Shown: piece by piece, positions 26,143 through 34,320 of the stretch
Layout: each line of letters opens with the position of its first letter
Numbering within the stretch: the stretch's first letter is position 1
Origin: Mycobacterium sp. ENV421
GTDB lineage: Bacteria > Actinomycetota > Actinomycetes > Mycobacteriales > Mycobacteriaceae
Direction: 5' to 3'
NCBI RefSeq assembly: GCF_002887815.1
Contig: NZ_PDHO01000009.1
Span: forward strand, 124,001-188,000
Length of the DNA: 64,000 bases
The notes under the pieces: model-generated
Database searches by the model: none
Told to the model about the DNA's origin: nothing
The model's input: only the letters and a program-made list of their open reading frames with translations
Program-made: the position numbers and the translations under genes

Positions 26143-27702
26143 ATGGCCAACATTGTCCTCGTCAACCCTCGTTTCGAGGTGTCCTACTGGGGCTTGGAAC
26201 ACGCACTGCCGCTGCTCGGCAAGAAGTGCAATGTCCCGACCGCCTGCCTGCCGTTGTTGGCTGCCCTGACGCCGCCTGAGCATCACGTCACGCTCGTCGA
26301 CGAGAACGTCGAGGAGATCGACTTCGACACGCTGGCGCAGGCCGACATCGTCGGGCTCACCGGCATGATCGTGCAACGCCGGCGGATGCTGGAGATCATC
26401 AACGAGCTCAAAGCCCGCGGCGTGTTCGTGGTCGTCGGCGGTCCGTGGGTCAGCGTGCAGGAGGACTACTTCGACGGTCTGGCCGACGCGATCTTCGTCG
26501 GCGAGGCCGAGACCACGTGGCCGCAATTCCTCGATGACTGGAAGCACGGCCGCCATCAGTACCGCTACGAGCAGGCCGAGCGCACCGACATGACGACCGT
26601 GCCGGTGCCGCGCTATGACCTGCTGAAGACCAAGAACTATGTATTCGGCAGTGTCCAGTTCAGCCGGGGATGTCCGTTCCAATGCGAGTTCTGCGACATC
26701 ATCGTCACCTTCGGCCGCAAGCCGCGGCTCAAGACCAGCGCCCAGGTGATCGCCGAACTGGAAGCGATGCGCGCGGCCGGACTGTCGATCGGCTTCATCG
26801 TCGACGACAACCTGATCGGCAACAAGGCCGCCGTGAAGGTGCTGCTGCAGGACGTCCACGCCTGGCAGGAGCGTGAAGGCTATCCGTTGCAGTTCTTCAC
26901 CGAAGCGTCGCTGAACCTGGCCGAAGACGACGAGCTGATGGAGTTGATGGTCGCCGCCAACGTGACGGTGGTGTTCATCGGGATCGAGAGCCCCAACGAG
27001 GATTCGCTGAAAGAGGCCAAGAAGTATCAGAACGTGAAGAAGGGCGGCACGATCGTCGATCGCGTCCGCAAGGTGCAAGACGCCGGGCTGGAAGTCTGGT
27101 GCGGCATGATCGTCGGCTTCGACAACGACGACACCCGAATCTTCAAGGAGCAGGCCGACTTCATCGGCCAGACCGACATCATGCACGCCATGGTGGGCAT
27201 GCTCGCCGCGATCCCCAAGACGCCGCTCCACGCGCGGCTGAAGGGTGACGGCCGCCTCGACCTCGACGACGAGCAGACCTTCGGCACCAACGTCATACCG
27301 CTCAACATGAGCCGAGACGAGCTGCGCGACGGCTACATCGGTCTGATGCGCGAGCTCTATGATCCCGACTTCTACTTCGATCGTCTTGAAAGCCTCTATC
27401 TGACAAGGGAATTCGATTTCGGGCGGGCTCGCAATGAGTACCTGCGCCGCCATCCCTGGCGACGCAGGCAGGCCCAGCTCTTCGACGCCGCACGGGCATT
27501 CGGACTGTTCCTGCTGCTGATGAAGAACGTTCCCGACGCGCAGCTACGCCACATCTACCGACGCCGGATGTGGAAAATGCTCCGCAGCCGCCCGAACCCC
27601 GGTGTCTTGTTCGTCAGCGTGGTCAAGTGCGCGACGCACTACCACCACTACACGATGTCGCGGGAGATGTCCGAGCGCCGGACGCTGGTCAATACGTTCT
27701 AG
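26143..27702 (+). CDS. B12-binding radical SAM enzyme
   Basis: A 519-residue enzyme. Residues 1-130 form a cobalamin-binding Rossmann-like domain (IVLVNPRFEVSYWG, VGLTGMIVQRRRML, VVVGGPWVSV), though without a clear DxHxxG. The radical SAM core starts with the 4Fe-4S motif C177xxxC181xxC184 (SRGCPFQCEFCD), and the DDNLIGN and FIGIESPNEDSL segments follow the standard barrel. A C-terminal helical region fits the DUF4070 class. Class B radical SAM enzymes methylate unreactive carbons (HpnP hopanoid methylase has this layout) or catalyse rearrangements. The substrate here is unknown. It overlaps the convergent GAF-ANTAR gene by 4 bp. Confidence 0.88.
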   Translation: MANIVLVNPRFEVSYWGLEHALPLLGKKCNVPTACLPLLAALTPPEHHVTLVDENVEEIDFDTLAQADIVGLTGMIVQRRRMLEIINELKARGVFVVVGGPWVSVQEDYFDGLADAIFVGEAETTWPQFLDDWKHGRHQYRYEQAERTDMTTVPVPRYDLLKTKNYVFGSVQFSRGCPFQCEFCDIIVTFGRKPRLKTSAQVIAELEAMRAAGLSIGFIVDDNLIGNKAAVKVLLQDVHAWQEREGYPLQFFTEASLNLAEDDELMELMVAANVTVVFIGIESPNEDSLKEAKKYQNVKKGGTIVDRVRKVQDAGLEVWCGMIVGFDNDDTRIFKEQADFIGQTDIMHAMVGMLAAIPKTPLHARLKGDGRLDLDDEQTFGTNVIPLNMSRDELRDGYIGLMRELYDPDFYFDRLESLYLTREFDFGRARNEYLRRHPWRRRQAQLFDAARAFGLFLLLMKNVPDAQLRHIYRRRMWKMLRSRPNPGVLFVSVVKCATHYHHYTMSREMSERRTLVNTF

Positions 27703-28529
27703 TTCTGGGGCTGCTGGCCGTTGCTGCCGGCGATCTGCTCCAGGAACTGGACGGCCAACACCCGGACGGGCACGTTCGTCTGCTGGCTCTGCTTGCGCAA
27801 CACGTCGAAGGCCGCGTCGGGGTCGATGCCGTGCATGGCCATCAGCACGCCCTTGGCCTGCTCGATCGGTGCCCGGCTCTGCAGCACCCGCTGGATCGAC
27901 TCCGCGGTGTCGCGGGCGGTTTTGAAGCGGGCGAAGTCGCCGATCGCCCGAGACACCGCCTTGGTCAGCAGGTCGAGGATCTCGGCGTCGAGGCCGTCGA
28001 AAGCGTGAAACGCCCTGCCGTACAGGTTGAACGAGCCCAGCGTCAGGTCGTCGGTGAACAGCGGTGCCGCCAGGAAGCTGTGGATGCCCTCCTCGCGGGC
28101 GGCGTTCGCGAAGCGCGGCCACGCGGCCATCGCCTCTTCGGAATCCAGCTGCACGGTGGTGCGGGTGCGTGAGGCATGCAGGCAGGGGCCTTCGCCGGCG
28201 TCGTACTGCTCGGTGTCGATTCGCAGGGTGCGCTCGTCGGTGTGCACCGCGGTGTAGGTCAGCCCGCCCAGGTCGATTGTGATCCCCGTGCAATCGGCAC
28301 CCTGGATGGCTTCCTGTGCGATCGGGGCGACGCGCTGCAGCAGCGACAGCAGCTCGTCCTCGTCATTGACGCTGCGACCGGCGTCGACCAGTAGACGGCC
28401 CAGCTGGGCGGCCGACATGGCGTTGCGGGTGGCGGCCTCGATGACAACCTCGGCCGCCTGCTCAGCGTCGGTTCCATCCAGCGGCTCGGCCGGGATGGAG
28501 TCCTCGACGCGCGGGTCGCTGTGCTCCAT
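27699..28529 (-). CDS. GAF-ANTAR transcription antitermination regulator
   Basis: A 276-residue cytosolic regulator. The central GAF domain spans about residues 60-200 (TLRIDTEQYDAGEGPCLHA, EEGIHSFLAAPL, GSFNLYGRAF). The C-terminal ANTAR domain (APIEQAKGVLMAMHG, DPDAAFDVLRKQSQQ) is a three-helix RNA-binding unit that releases transcription termination by binding paired hairpins. The GAF part would sense a small molecule or redox state. Such proteins are common in mycobacteria and their targets cannot be inferred from one window. Start chosen at the ATG before the acidic N-terminus. Confidence 0.9.
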   Translation of the reverse strand: MEHSDPRVEDSIPAEPLDGTDAEQAAEVVIEAATRNAMSAAQLGRLLVDAGRSVNDEDELLSLLQRVAPIAQEAIQGADCTGITIDLGGLTYTAVHTDERTLRIDTEQYDAGEGPCLHASRTRTTVQLDSEEAMAAWPRFANAAREEGIHSFLAAPLFTDDLTLGSFNLYGRAFHAFDGLDAEILDLLTKAVSRAIGDFARFKTARDTAESIQRVLQSRAPIEQAKGVLMAMHGIDPDAAFDVLRKQSQQTNVPVRVLAVQFLEQIAGSNGQQPQN

Positions 28530-28576
28530 GGGGTGAGTGTCCCACCTTCGGGACTTCCGGTTGCTGTAAGGGCTAT

Positions 28577-29968
28577 CTAGGGCAGCACCGTGTGCATCAG
28601 CATCACGTTGTAGGCCGACCACAGCGAGAGGTTGTAGTACAGCTCGCGGCCCGTCGACCAGGGATGCAGGAACGGCGCATAGATGCCGCCGGGGATCTGC
28701 ATCGACGACACCAGCATCTGTTCGGGCCCCCACGGCCCCTGCGGTGCCGGCGCGGTCCGCATGACCACGTCGTTGTTCCCGTTGCAGTACAGCACCAGGT
28801 ACTGCTTCAAGTAGTTGTTGAATTGGGCCGACATCTCGCCGACCGGTCCGGGGATCACCGGGGTGGCCGCCGCCGGGCTGCCCGCGACCCAGGTGTTGCT
28901 GTCGGCATTCCAGTACTCGTACTTCGTCAGGTCCGGGATCAGCCCAGGGGACACCCGCGACACGTACGCCGATCCGCTTCGCCCGTTGGGTGTGCCGAAC
29001 GAATAGATGTACGGATCGCCGGGGCCGGGTTTGAGGAACGCACCCATCTGGAATTTCTCGTTGCCGTTGGACGGCTGACGGACAGTGCCCGGGTACACGC
29101 CCCACGTCTCGCCGTTGTCGGTCGAGGTCGCGATCGCCGAGTAGTTCGTGGTCCATGCGCCGTAGTTGTCCCAGCTCCGGATGGACATGAAGTTCAAGAA
29201 CTGGTTGGGCCCGACGGCGACGCCGGAGGTCGGGATGATGCCCGTCTCCTGCGGCGCACCGTTGATGCTGTTGATGACCTGCTTGGCGATGCCGGGTCGC
29301 CACACCGGCGACCCCGAGTACTTGTTGCCGACGACACCGTCGGGAACCGCGACGGTGTTGGCCAGCGATCCGTCGGTACTGCGCATCAGCGTGTTGTAGC
29401 GCCACTGCTTGCCGGGAATCATGCAGAAACCGTTTGTGTCGCCGAACGCCAACAGGACTTGACGATGGCTGGGATCGCCGTTGTCCCACATGATTCCGAG
29501 ATCGGTGCCGGTGATCGCGAACTTCTGAACAGTCTGGTTCGGGCTGTCGGGTCCGGTCACCCAGCCGACCACCGAGGTGCCCGGGGGTGCGGTCGACGGT
29601 GCCGGTTGCGCTGCCGCGTGAGCCGGTTGGGGTTGGGCGGGAGCAGGTTTCGGTGTCGGTGCGACTGCCGCCTGCTTCTGCACCTGTCCCGCGTTGGGCA
29701 TCAACGCGTTGATGAGCATCTTGCCCAATGTCGGCAGCGGCGCCTGGTCGTTGGCGCCGACCGGTTTGTGACCGATCGGGCGATCGAACGGCGCTATCGC
29801 TGACGGCTGCGGAATCTGAAAGGCCTGGTTGGCGGCGGGCTGGGCTGCCGCGGATGCGCCCTCGCACGGATCGGCGGCTGCAGGCGGCGCGACTCCGGTG
29901 GCCGCGCAGAGGCCGACGACCAGCGTCGAGGCCAGCGACAGCGAGGGAATGCGGGGGCGCGGCGACAC
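28577..29968 (-). CDS. Secreted DUF4185 protein, possible endo-D-arabinanase
   Basis: A 463-residue precursor with a signal peptide (cleavage near PPAAADPCEG), a Pro/Ala/Gln-rich linker to about residue 130, then a beta-propeller-like DUF4185 domain (DLGIMWDNG, LLAFGDTNGFC, GNKYSGSPVWRPGI, ATSTDNGETWGVYPGT, APFLHPW). DUF4185 members in mycobacteria were recently described as GH183 endo-D-arabinanases that cut arabinogalactan or lipoarabinomannan. Catalytic residues cannot be assigned by eye, so that role is a family-based inference. The GTG start has AAAGGTGAG upstream. Confidence 0.83.
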   Translation of the reverse strand: MSPRPRIPSLSLASTLVVGLCAATGVAPPAAADPCEGASAAAQPAANQAFQIPQPSAIAPFDRPIGHKPVGANDQAPLPTLGKMLINALMPNAGQVQKQAAVAPTPKPAPAQPQPAHAAAQPAPSTAPPGTSVVGWVTGPDSPNQTVQKFAITGTDLGIMWDNGDPSHRQVLLAFGDTNGFCMIPGKQWRYNTLMRSTDGSLANTVAVPDGVVGNKYSGSPVWRPGIAKQVINSINGAPQETGIIPTSGVAVGPNQFLNFMSIRSWDNYGAWTTNYSAIATSTDNGETWGVYPGTVRQPSNGNEKFQMGAFLKPGPGDPYIYSFGTPNGRSGSAYVSRVSPGLIPDLTKYEYWNADSNTWVAGSPAAATPVIPGPVGEMSAQFNNYLKQYLVLYCNGNNDVVMRTAPAPQGPWGPEQMLVSSMQIPGGIYAPFLHPWSTGRELYYNLSLWSAYNVMLMHTVLP

Positions 29969-30148
29969 GACTCACCTTTCGGAGGCGGGACGTCGCTGTG
30001 ACGTCTGTTGACCTTTGTGACGATAGGGACCCGTGTGTCGTTTGCGACCGGCGCTGCAGCGATAGGTACGTATCCGTGACCGTGTCGCAACCAAGGGGGT
30101 CCTCGGTGGGTTACTGTGCGCATGATTCGCCCGACACAGGAGGCACAG

Positions 30149-30664
30149 ATGAGACGTGGATTCTCTGCGGCGGCAGCCGTTGCCGTAGCGGTAGCACTGA
30201 CCGGTACCGCCTGTGGCAACTCCGACTCCGGCAGCAAGGCACCGGCTTCCGCGAGTTCGACGGCGACGACGGCGAGTACGACGGCGAATGCGACGACGAC
30301 GGCGGATGCGGCCCCGGTGGCCGCCGATAAGCTGCCCTCGTTGGTGCCGACGCCGGCGAACAGCCAGACGACCAAGGGGCCGGACAACATCGCCGACGGC
30401 GGAATCCACCTGTACTTTCAGGTCACCGGGTCGCCCACCGATGTCATGACGGCCTACAAGGCAGCGCTGGAAGAGAAGGGCTGGACAGTGACCACCATGG
30501 TCACCTCAGGTGGCCAGGGCGGGGGCGGCGCCACCTATACCGGAACCAATGGCGGCGCCTACGGCGTGTTCGACGGTGGCGGCTACAGCACCAACACCTA
30601 CCTCGACGTCTGCGCGTGGCCTACCAAGCCCGCGAGCCCCAATTGCAGCCGCGGCGACCGCTAG
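30149..30664 (+). CDS. Putative lipoprotein, unknown function
   Basis: A 171-residue precursor. A basic start and hydrophobic stretch lead to the lipobox LTGTAC (Cys at about residue 22). A Ser/Thr/Ala-rich linker follows to about residue 75, then a domain of about 95 residues (GIHLYFQVTGSPTDVMTAYKA, GWTVTTMV) that includes a Gly-rich loop (GGQGGGG) and a C-terminal Cys pair. The AGGAGG site before ATG 30149 fixes the start. It stands alone and is convergent with the reverse-transcriptase operon. Confidence 0.82.
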   Translation: MRRGFSAAAAVAVAVALTGTACGNSDSGSKAPASASSTATTASTTANATTTADAAPVAADKLPSLVPTPANSQTTKGPDNIADGGIHLYFQVTGSPTDVMTAYKAALEEKGWTVTTMVTSGGQGGGGATYTGTNGGAYGVFDGGGYSTNTYLDVCAWPTKPASPNCSRGDR

Positions 30665-30699
30665 CGTCGGCGTCCGGCGGGCAGGCGAGGACGCGGGGA

Positions 30700-30746
30700 A
30701 AAACGAAAAAATGAAGGACTGAAAGCCACAGCCTCTGTGGTCCTTC
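30700..30746 (-). terminator. Bulged hairpin and T-tract downstream of the RT gene
   Basis: Read on the minus strand, GAAGGA (complement of 30741-30746) pairs with TCCTTC (30713-30718), and inside it CCACAG pairs with CTGTGG around a 3-nt loop, with a 7-nt bulge on one side. Two T-runs follow (complement of 30700-30711). It could terminate the RT operon. It starts about 100 nt past the RT stop, and a second small hairpin (TCCTC-ACC-GAGGA, 30775-30787) lies between, so a structured RNA is an alternative. Confidence 0.5.
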
Positions 30747-30844
30747 GAAAAATCCGCACCTGGCGGGATCCGCGTCCTCACCGAGGATTGAATCGCATTT
30801 CCGTGATGCCCGCAAGATCCTTCGTGGCTGCCCGCCATCTGCGA

Positions 30845-32179
30845 TCAGCGTAGGTTGCGCAGCCTCACGAGTGACACCAAACCAAGCTCGCCACGCAACA
30901 TCGCGGGAGGCACCAGGCGAAAGCCGCGGACCCCCGGCCGCCCGGTTGCGCACTGGGCGATCTTGCGCTCAATCCGGAAGTCGAGGTCCTTCAACGTGTT
31001 GCGATCTGTGGTGGTATCCAACAACGACGACAAGCCCGGCACTGCAAAGGGATTCGTCAAATCGAGCATTACGTTGGTCGCCATCACCAGCTGATGTGCC
31101 CGGTCCTGAACCGACAGCGGACCCAAGGCGGCCGCCACTCCGTCGAGCCGTGCGGCGACGCGGCCGACGAAGCGGCGCAGCCGATGTGGTGCCACCGCCA
31201 TGCTGCCGTCGTAGCCGACCGAGAGGCCCAACGAATCGATGCGCCCGCGGCCGAGGTAGGCGGGATCCTCCGCAGACGGTCGGCCGGTCGCGCTCAGCGC
31301 GGTTCGGAGTTCCTTCCCGAGTTTGCGTTTGACGCCCAACTCGCCCAGCAGCGCATCGATGCGCATATCGGCCTCGTGCAGCGCGGACAGATCCGAGTGA
31401 GCGATCAAGAAATCGTCGTTGTAACGGGCGTAGAAGATGCCGTCGATGGCCAAAATCGCTTTGTCCATGGGCACCACGGCGAGGTCAGCCAAAATCGGGA
31501 CAAGAGGAGTGCCCATGGCAACACCGCGCAACCGGCTGAATTGTGCGCCGTCCCCGTCCCGCACGACGGGCCGCGTCAGCCCTGTGATGAGGTTCCAGAC
31601 CCGGGTTGACACCGCGCCGGTCGGGCTGCCCAGCGAGACAACCTCGCGCAGAATCGGCCACAGCGCGGCGTCCGGGCCGACCGGCAGATTGTCGCCGTAA
31701 TGTTCGAAATCGGATTGCAGAACATACAGGGGAGGGCCTTTGGGCCCGACCCGTGCGCGATGAGCGCGAACGAATTCGGCGAGGGCGCGCATTGCGCCGA
31801 CATTGGTCACACCGGGCAGGTACGAGTAGACACCGGGCAAGCCGAAGCAGCACGCGTTGTGCGAGATGAGTTGGAACAGCGCCGATCCTACGACGTGGTC
31901 GGTGAAAGCGGGCATGTGCGCGGCACGGCGCTTGCCGTTGCTGTCCAAGATCCACAGATCAACCGGCAGTGGCTGATACTGATCGCTGGCCACGCTGTGC
32001 GCGATCGCGCGGGCAAGGGACCGGCGATTGATGGCGGTGTCGAAGTACGTCAGGTCGCTGTCGCTGAGCTGACCGAACGTCAGTCCACGCTGTCTCTTCT
32101 TCGAGAAGATCCGAAGGATGGTGTCTTCGTAGGTCTTTGGATCGACCAGCAGCCGGTCGATGTCGATCGGATCAGCCAT
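30845..32179 (-). CDS. Reverse transcriptase-like protein with YNDD active site
   Basis: A 444-residue cytosolic protein showing the ordered motifs of a group II intron/retron-type RT. Motif 2-like is KRRAAHMPAFTDHVVGSALF (about 83-102). An LPGVYSYLPG segment sits where the RT-fold YGFRPG is expected. Motif A is VLQSDFEHYGDNLP with Asp157. Motif B-like is RGVAMGTPLVPILADL (218-233). Motif C is FYARYNDDFLIAHSD with Y253-N-D255-D256, and an SLGLSVGY thumb-proximal piece follows. No maturase, endonuclease or RNase H domain is visible, so it is not a group II intron ORF. Its start lies inside the end of the flippase-like gene (8-bp overlap), so both are made together. It may belong to the unknown-group/Abi-type RTs, many of which defend against phage; that role is inference. 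Confidence 0.85.
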   Translation of the reverse strand: MADPIDIDRLLVDPKTYEDTILRIFSKKRQRGLTFGQLSDSDLTYFDTAINRRSLARAIAHSVASDQYQPLPVDLWILDSNGKRRAAHMPAFTDHVVGSALFQLISHNACCFGLPGVYSYLPGVTNVGAMRALAEFVRAHRARVGPKGPPLYVLQSDFEHYGDNLPVGPDAALWPILREVVSLGSPTGAVSTRVWNLITGLTRPVVRDGDGAQFSRLRGVAMGTPLVPILADLAVVPMDKAILAIDGIFYARYNDDFLIAHSDLSALHEADMRIDALLGELGVKRKLGKELRTALSATGRPSAEDPAYLGRGRIDSLGLSVGYDGSMAVAPHRLRRFVGRVAARLDGVAAALGPLSVQDRAHQLVMATNVMLDLTNPFAVPGLSSLLDTTTDRNTLKDLDFRIERKIAQCATGRPGVRGFRLVPPAMLRGELGLVSLVRLRNLR

Positions 32180-34235
32180 CGGGGACGCCCCTTGCGGCCT
32201 GGCCGATTTCCCACTCCCGGATGAGCGTGACCAAGCTCGTCAGTTTTTCGCGCTCTGGGTCGGGCGGACATACCAGCAGCATCCGAAGTGTTCCGTGTCG
32301 GTAGATGGGGGCGAGCCGGCGATCACACACCACCACCAGGGTGGATCCCTCATCGACACTGCGCGCCACGGCGGGCACGGCTGCCACCAGGAAGTTCTGG
32401 TCCAGACCCCGCATATCGCGTGTTCCGTCCAGGGTTTGCAGATCCAGGGCGATCCCAGCCCGGAAGAGCGAATGAAACGCACGCACCAGGTCAGTCAAAT
32501 CAATTGGGGCAGAGCCACGTGCGCTGGACGACCGCCACAACCGGAACGCCTCGCATCCGTCGGCAATCGGCTGTTGCGACGAGCTGCCCCGGGTCACGAC
32601 GCCGCCGCTGACGGTTTGCAACACGAGGTGAGGTGAGGCGTCGACCGTATCCTCCTGCGCACGTTGGTAATACATGACCTTCGTCGGGGAACCGAACGCC
32701 ACATGCCCGGTGCCATCGAATGATTGGCGAATCAGCTTCAACGCGGCAGAGCGTTGCTTCGCCGTCGTCGATCTCGGAATTGTGACGTCGCCGACGCGCA
32801 CCGCGGCCGGCTCCCGGGCCAGGCGGCGTAGCCAGTCGCCGACGCTCAGCACGGTCGGCAACGGCGGGTAACGACGATCGCGCAGGTGTTGCAGGTTGAT
32901 CAGAAGGATCAGCTGCAGGATCATCGCGGCCGTGATCTGGATGAGGTCGGAGGCGGGATTGGGCTTGATCCAGACCAGCCACAAGAGCACGACCAGAAAC
33001 AGCATGGTGATGAGGTGGATACCGAACCGGCCTTCGGCGAACAGCCGGATCTGATAGATCCCGATGACGCTGCGCACCACGAACAGCGGTACCAGTGCAA
33101 GCAGGAACGTCAGCGGAACATCTTTCAGCACAAGCATTCCGAGGGCCGCGCCCAGCGCCCAGAAGTACAGCGAGGCAAGCGGCGCCACACACAGCAGGCG
33201 GTGAAAGAACACCCGCCGCAATTCGTGCAGAGCCGACACGCTGCGCAGCCGTACGAAGTCGAAATAGAAGATACCGGCAGACTCGTACGAGCCGCGAAAC
33301 AGCGGTAGCACCAGATAGAAGAATCGGAAGGTATCCACGTGGCGCCACGACGCCACGGCGGCGGTGAGTTCGAACGAGCGGGTGTTGGTGCCATAGATGC
33401 CGACGATCGCGAGAACCAACACGGCATCCAGCCGCAGGCCGAGACCCGACACCGTGGTCTGGATACCAAGCCAGGGTGGAATTTTCGGCAGCAGCCGGCT
33501 GACTGGACGGCGGGGCGACGGTAGCCGCGGCCGCAGGCCGATCAGCCGGTAGGTCTCCACTGAGTAATGAATCGTGATCGCGATGGCGATGGCGTTCGAC
33601 GCGACGATCGCAATGATGATGGCGACCGTGGGATAGAAGTAGAACCCCCCGGTGATCACCGCAAGTTGCACTGCGGGGGAAAGGAATATCGACCAACGCG
33701 GTCGGTAGACCCGGCGGGTCGCATATACACCGGAATGCAGGACCCGAACCGGAAAATTGGCGGCGAGTTCGACGACGACCAGGAAGGCGTACAGGTGCGC
33801 GACGGGATCGTTGCCCGACGGGCGCAGCACCAGCAGCGCGACGCCGCCACCGATCGTCATCGCGATCGTGAGGGCCACCGCGAGCACGAGCCAACGGCCG
33901 ATCTCGTACCCGGCGGCGTCACGCTCACCTGACCGAGAGAAGTCACGAAGGCGCTCGCGCATGATCTCCAGAAGGCCCCACCACGCGCCGCCGACGATCA
34001 GGCTGCCCGCGCGAAGCATCATGACCGTGAACGCCGCCATGCCGCCGAGGCTGGCGAGGATCAAGAAGAACTCCGCGACGTGGACCGCGAATTGCACCGT
34101 GGCGAGCACGAGCGGGTAACGCAGCCGGTACGCCAGGTACCTGAAGACCCTGCCCGTGAGGAGACTCGCATAGAGCGAAGGCACCCGGTTGTGCCCACGG
34201 GCGGTGCGCTCGAACCAGCGATGGATGTCGTTCAC
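32172..34235 (-). CDS. Flippase-like membrane protein with soluble C-terminal domain
   Basis: About 687 residues from a GTG. Residues 35-470 contain about 12 hydrophobic helices with the spacing of the MATE/MurJ/Wzx polysaccharide-lipid flippases. Residues 480-687 form a soluble, probably cytosolic domain with basic and acidic patches (RSTTAKQRSAALKLIRQSF, LVVVCDRRLAPIYRHGTLR, LVCPPDPEREKLTSLV) that I do not recognise. It is translationally coupled to the RT gene. An alternative ATG at 34322 adds 29 residues and would abut the divergent RNase T2 start head to head. The substrate is unknown, and this may instead be a membrane effector or anchor. Confidence 0.75.
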   Translation of the reverse strand: MNDIHRWFERTARGHNRVPSLYASLLTGRVFRYLAYRLRYPLVLATVQFAVHVAEFFLILASLGGMAAFTVMMLRAGSLIVGGAWWGLLEIMRERLRDFSRSGERDAAGYEIGRWLVLAVALTIAMTIGGGVALLVLRPSGNDPVAHLYAFLVVVELAANFPVRVLHSGVYATRRVYRPRWSIFLSPAVQLAVITGGFYFYPTVAIIIAIVASNAIAIAITIHYSVETYRLIGLRPRLPSPRRPVSRLLPKIPPWLGIQTTVSGLGLRLDAVLVLAIVGIYGTNTRSFELTAAVASWRHVDTFRFFYLVLPLFRGSYESAGIFYFDFVRLRSVSALHELRRVFFHRLLCVAPLASLYFWALGAALGMLVLKDVPLTFLLALVPLFVVRSVIGIYQIRLFAEGRFGIHLITMLFLVVLLWLVWIKPNPASDLIQITAAMILQLILLINLQHLRDRRYPPLPTVLSVGDWLRRLAREPAAVRVGDVTIPRSTTAKQRSAALKLIRQSFDGTGHVAFGSPTKVMYYQRAQEDTVDASPHLVLQTVSGGVVTRGSSSQQPIADGCEAFRLWRSSSARGSAPIDLTDLVRAFHSLFRAGIALDLQTLDGTRDMRGLDQNFLVAAVPAVARSVDEGSTLVVVCDRRLAPIYRHGTLRMLLVCPPDPEREKLTSLVTLIREWEIGQAARGVPDG

Positions 34236-34320
34236 GGTCGGGCGAATCTCGGCATCGGCATCTGGCGTGACCTTCCGCAATCCGTCAACGCTGACGCGTG
34301 GTCGTGACAAGCTGTACCGC

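Noticed and set aside
26116-27453. Minus-strand frame of 445 codons opposite the radical SAM gene
   Set aside because: Antisense to a clear enzyme with the 4Fe-4S motif; the translation shows no recognisable fold.
28592-29803. Plus-strand frame of 403 codons opposite DUF4185
   Set aside because: Arg/His-rich shadow with no start signal; the opposite strand encodes a signal peptide and known domain.
30845-32179. Group II intron or classical retron
   Set aside because: No maturase or HNH domain and no intron boundaries; no msr/msd-like RNA immediately upstream, where a membrane protein gene overlaps the RT start instead.
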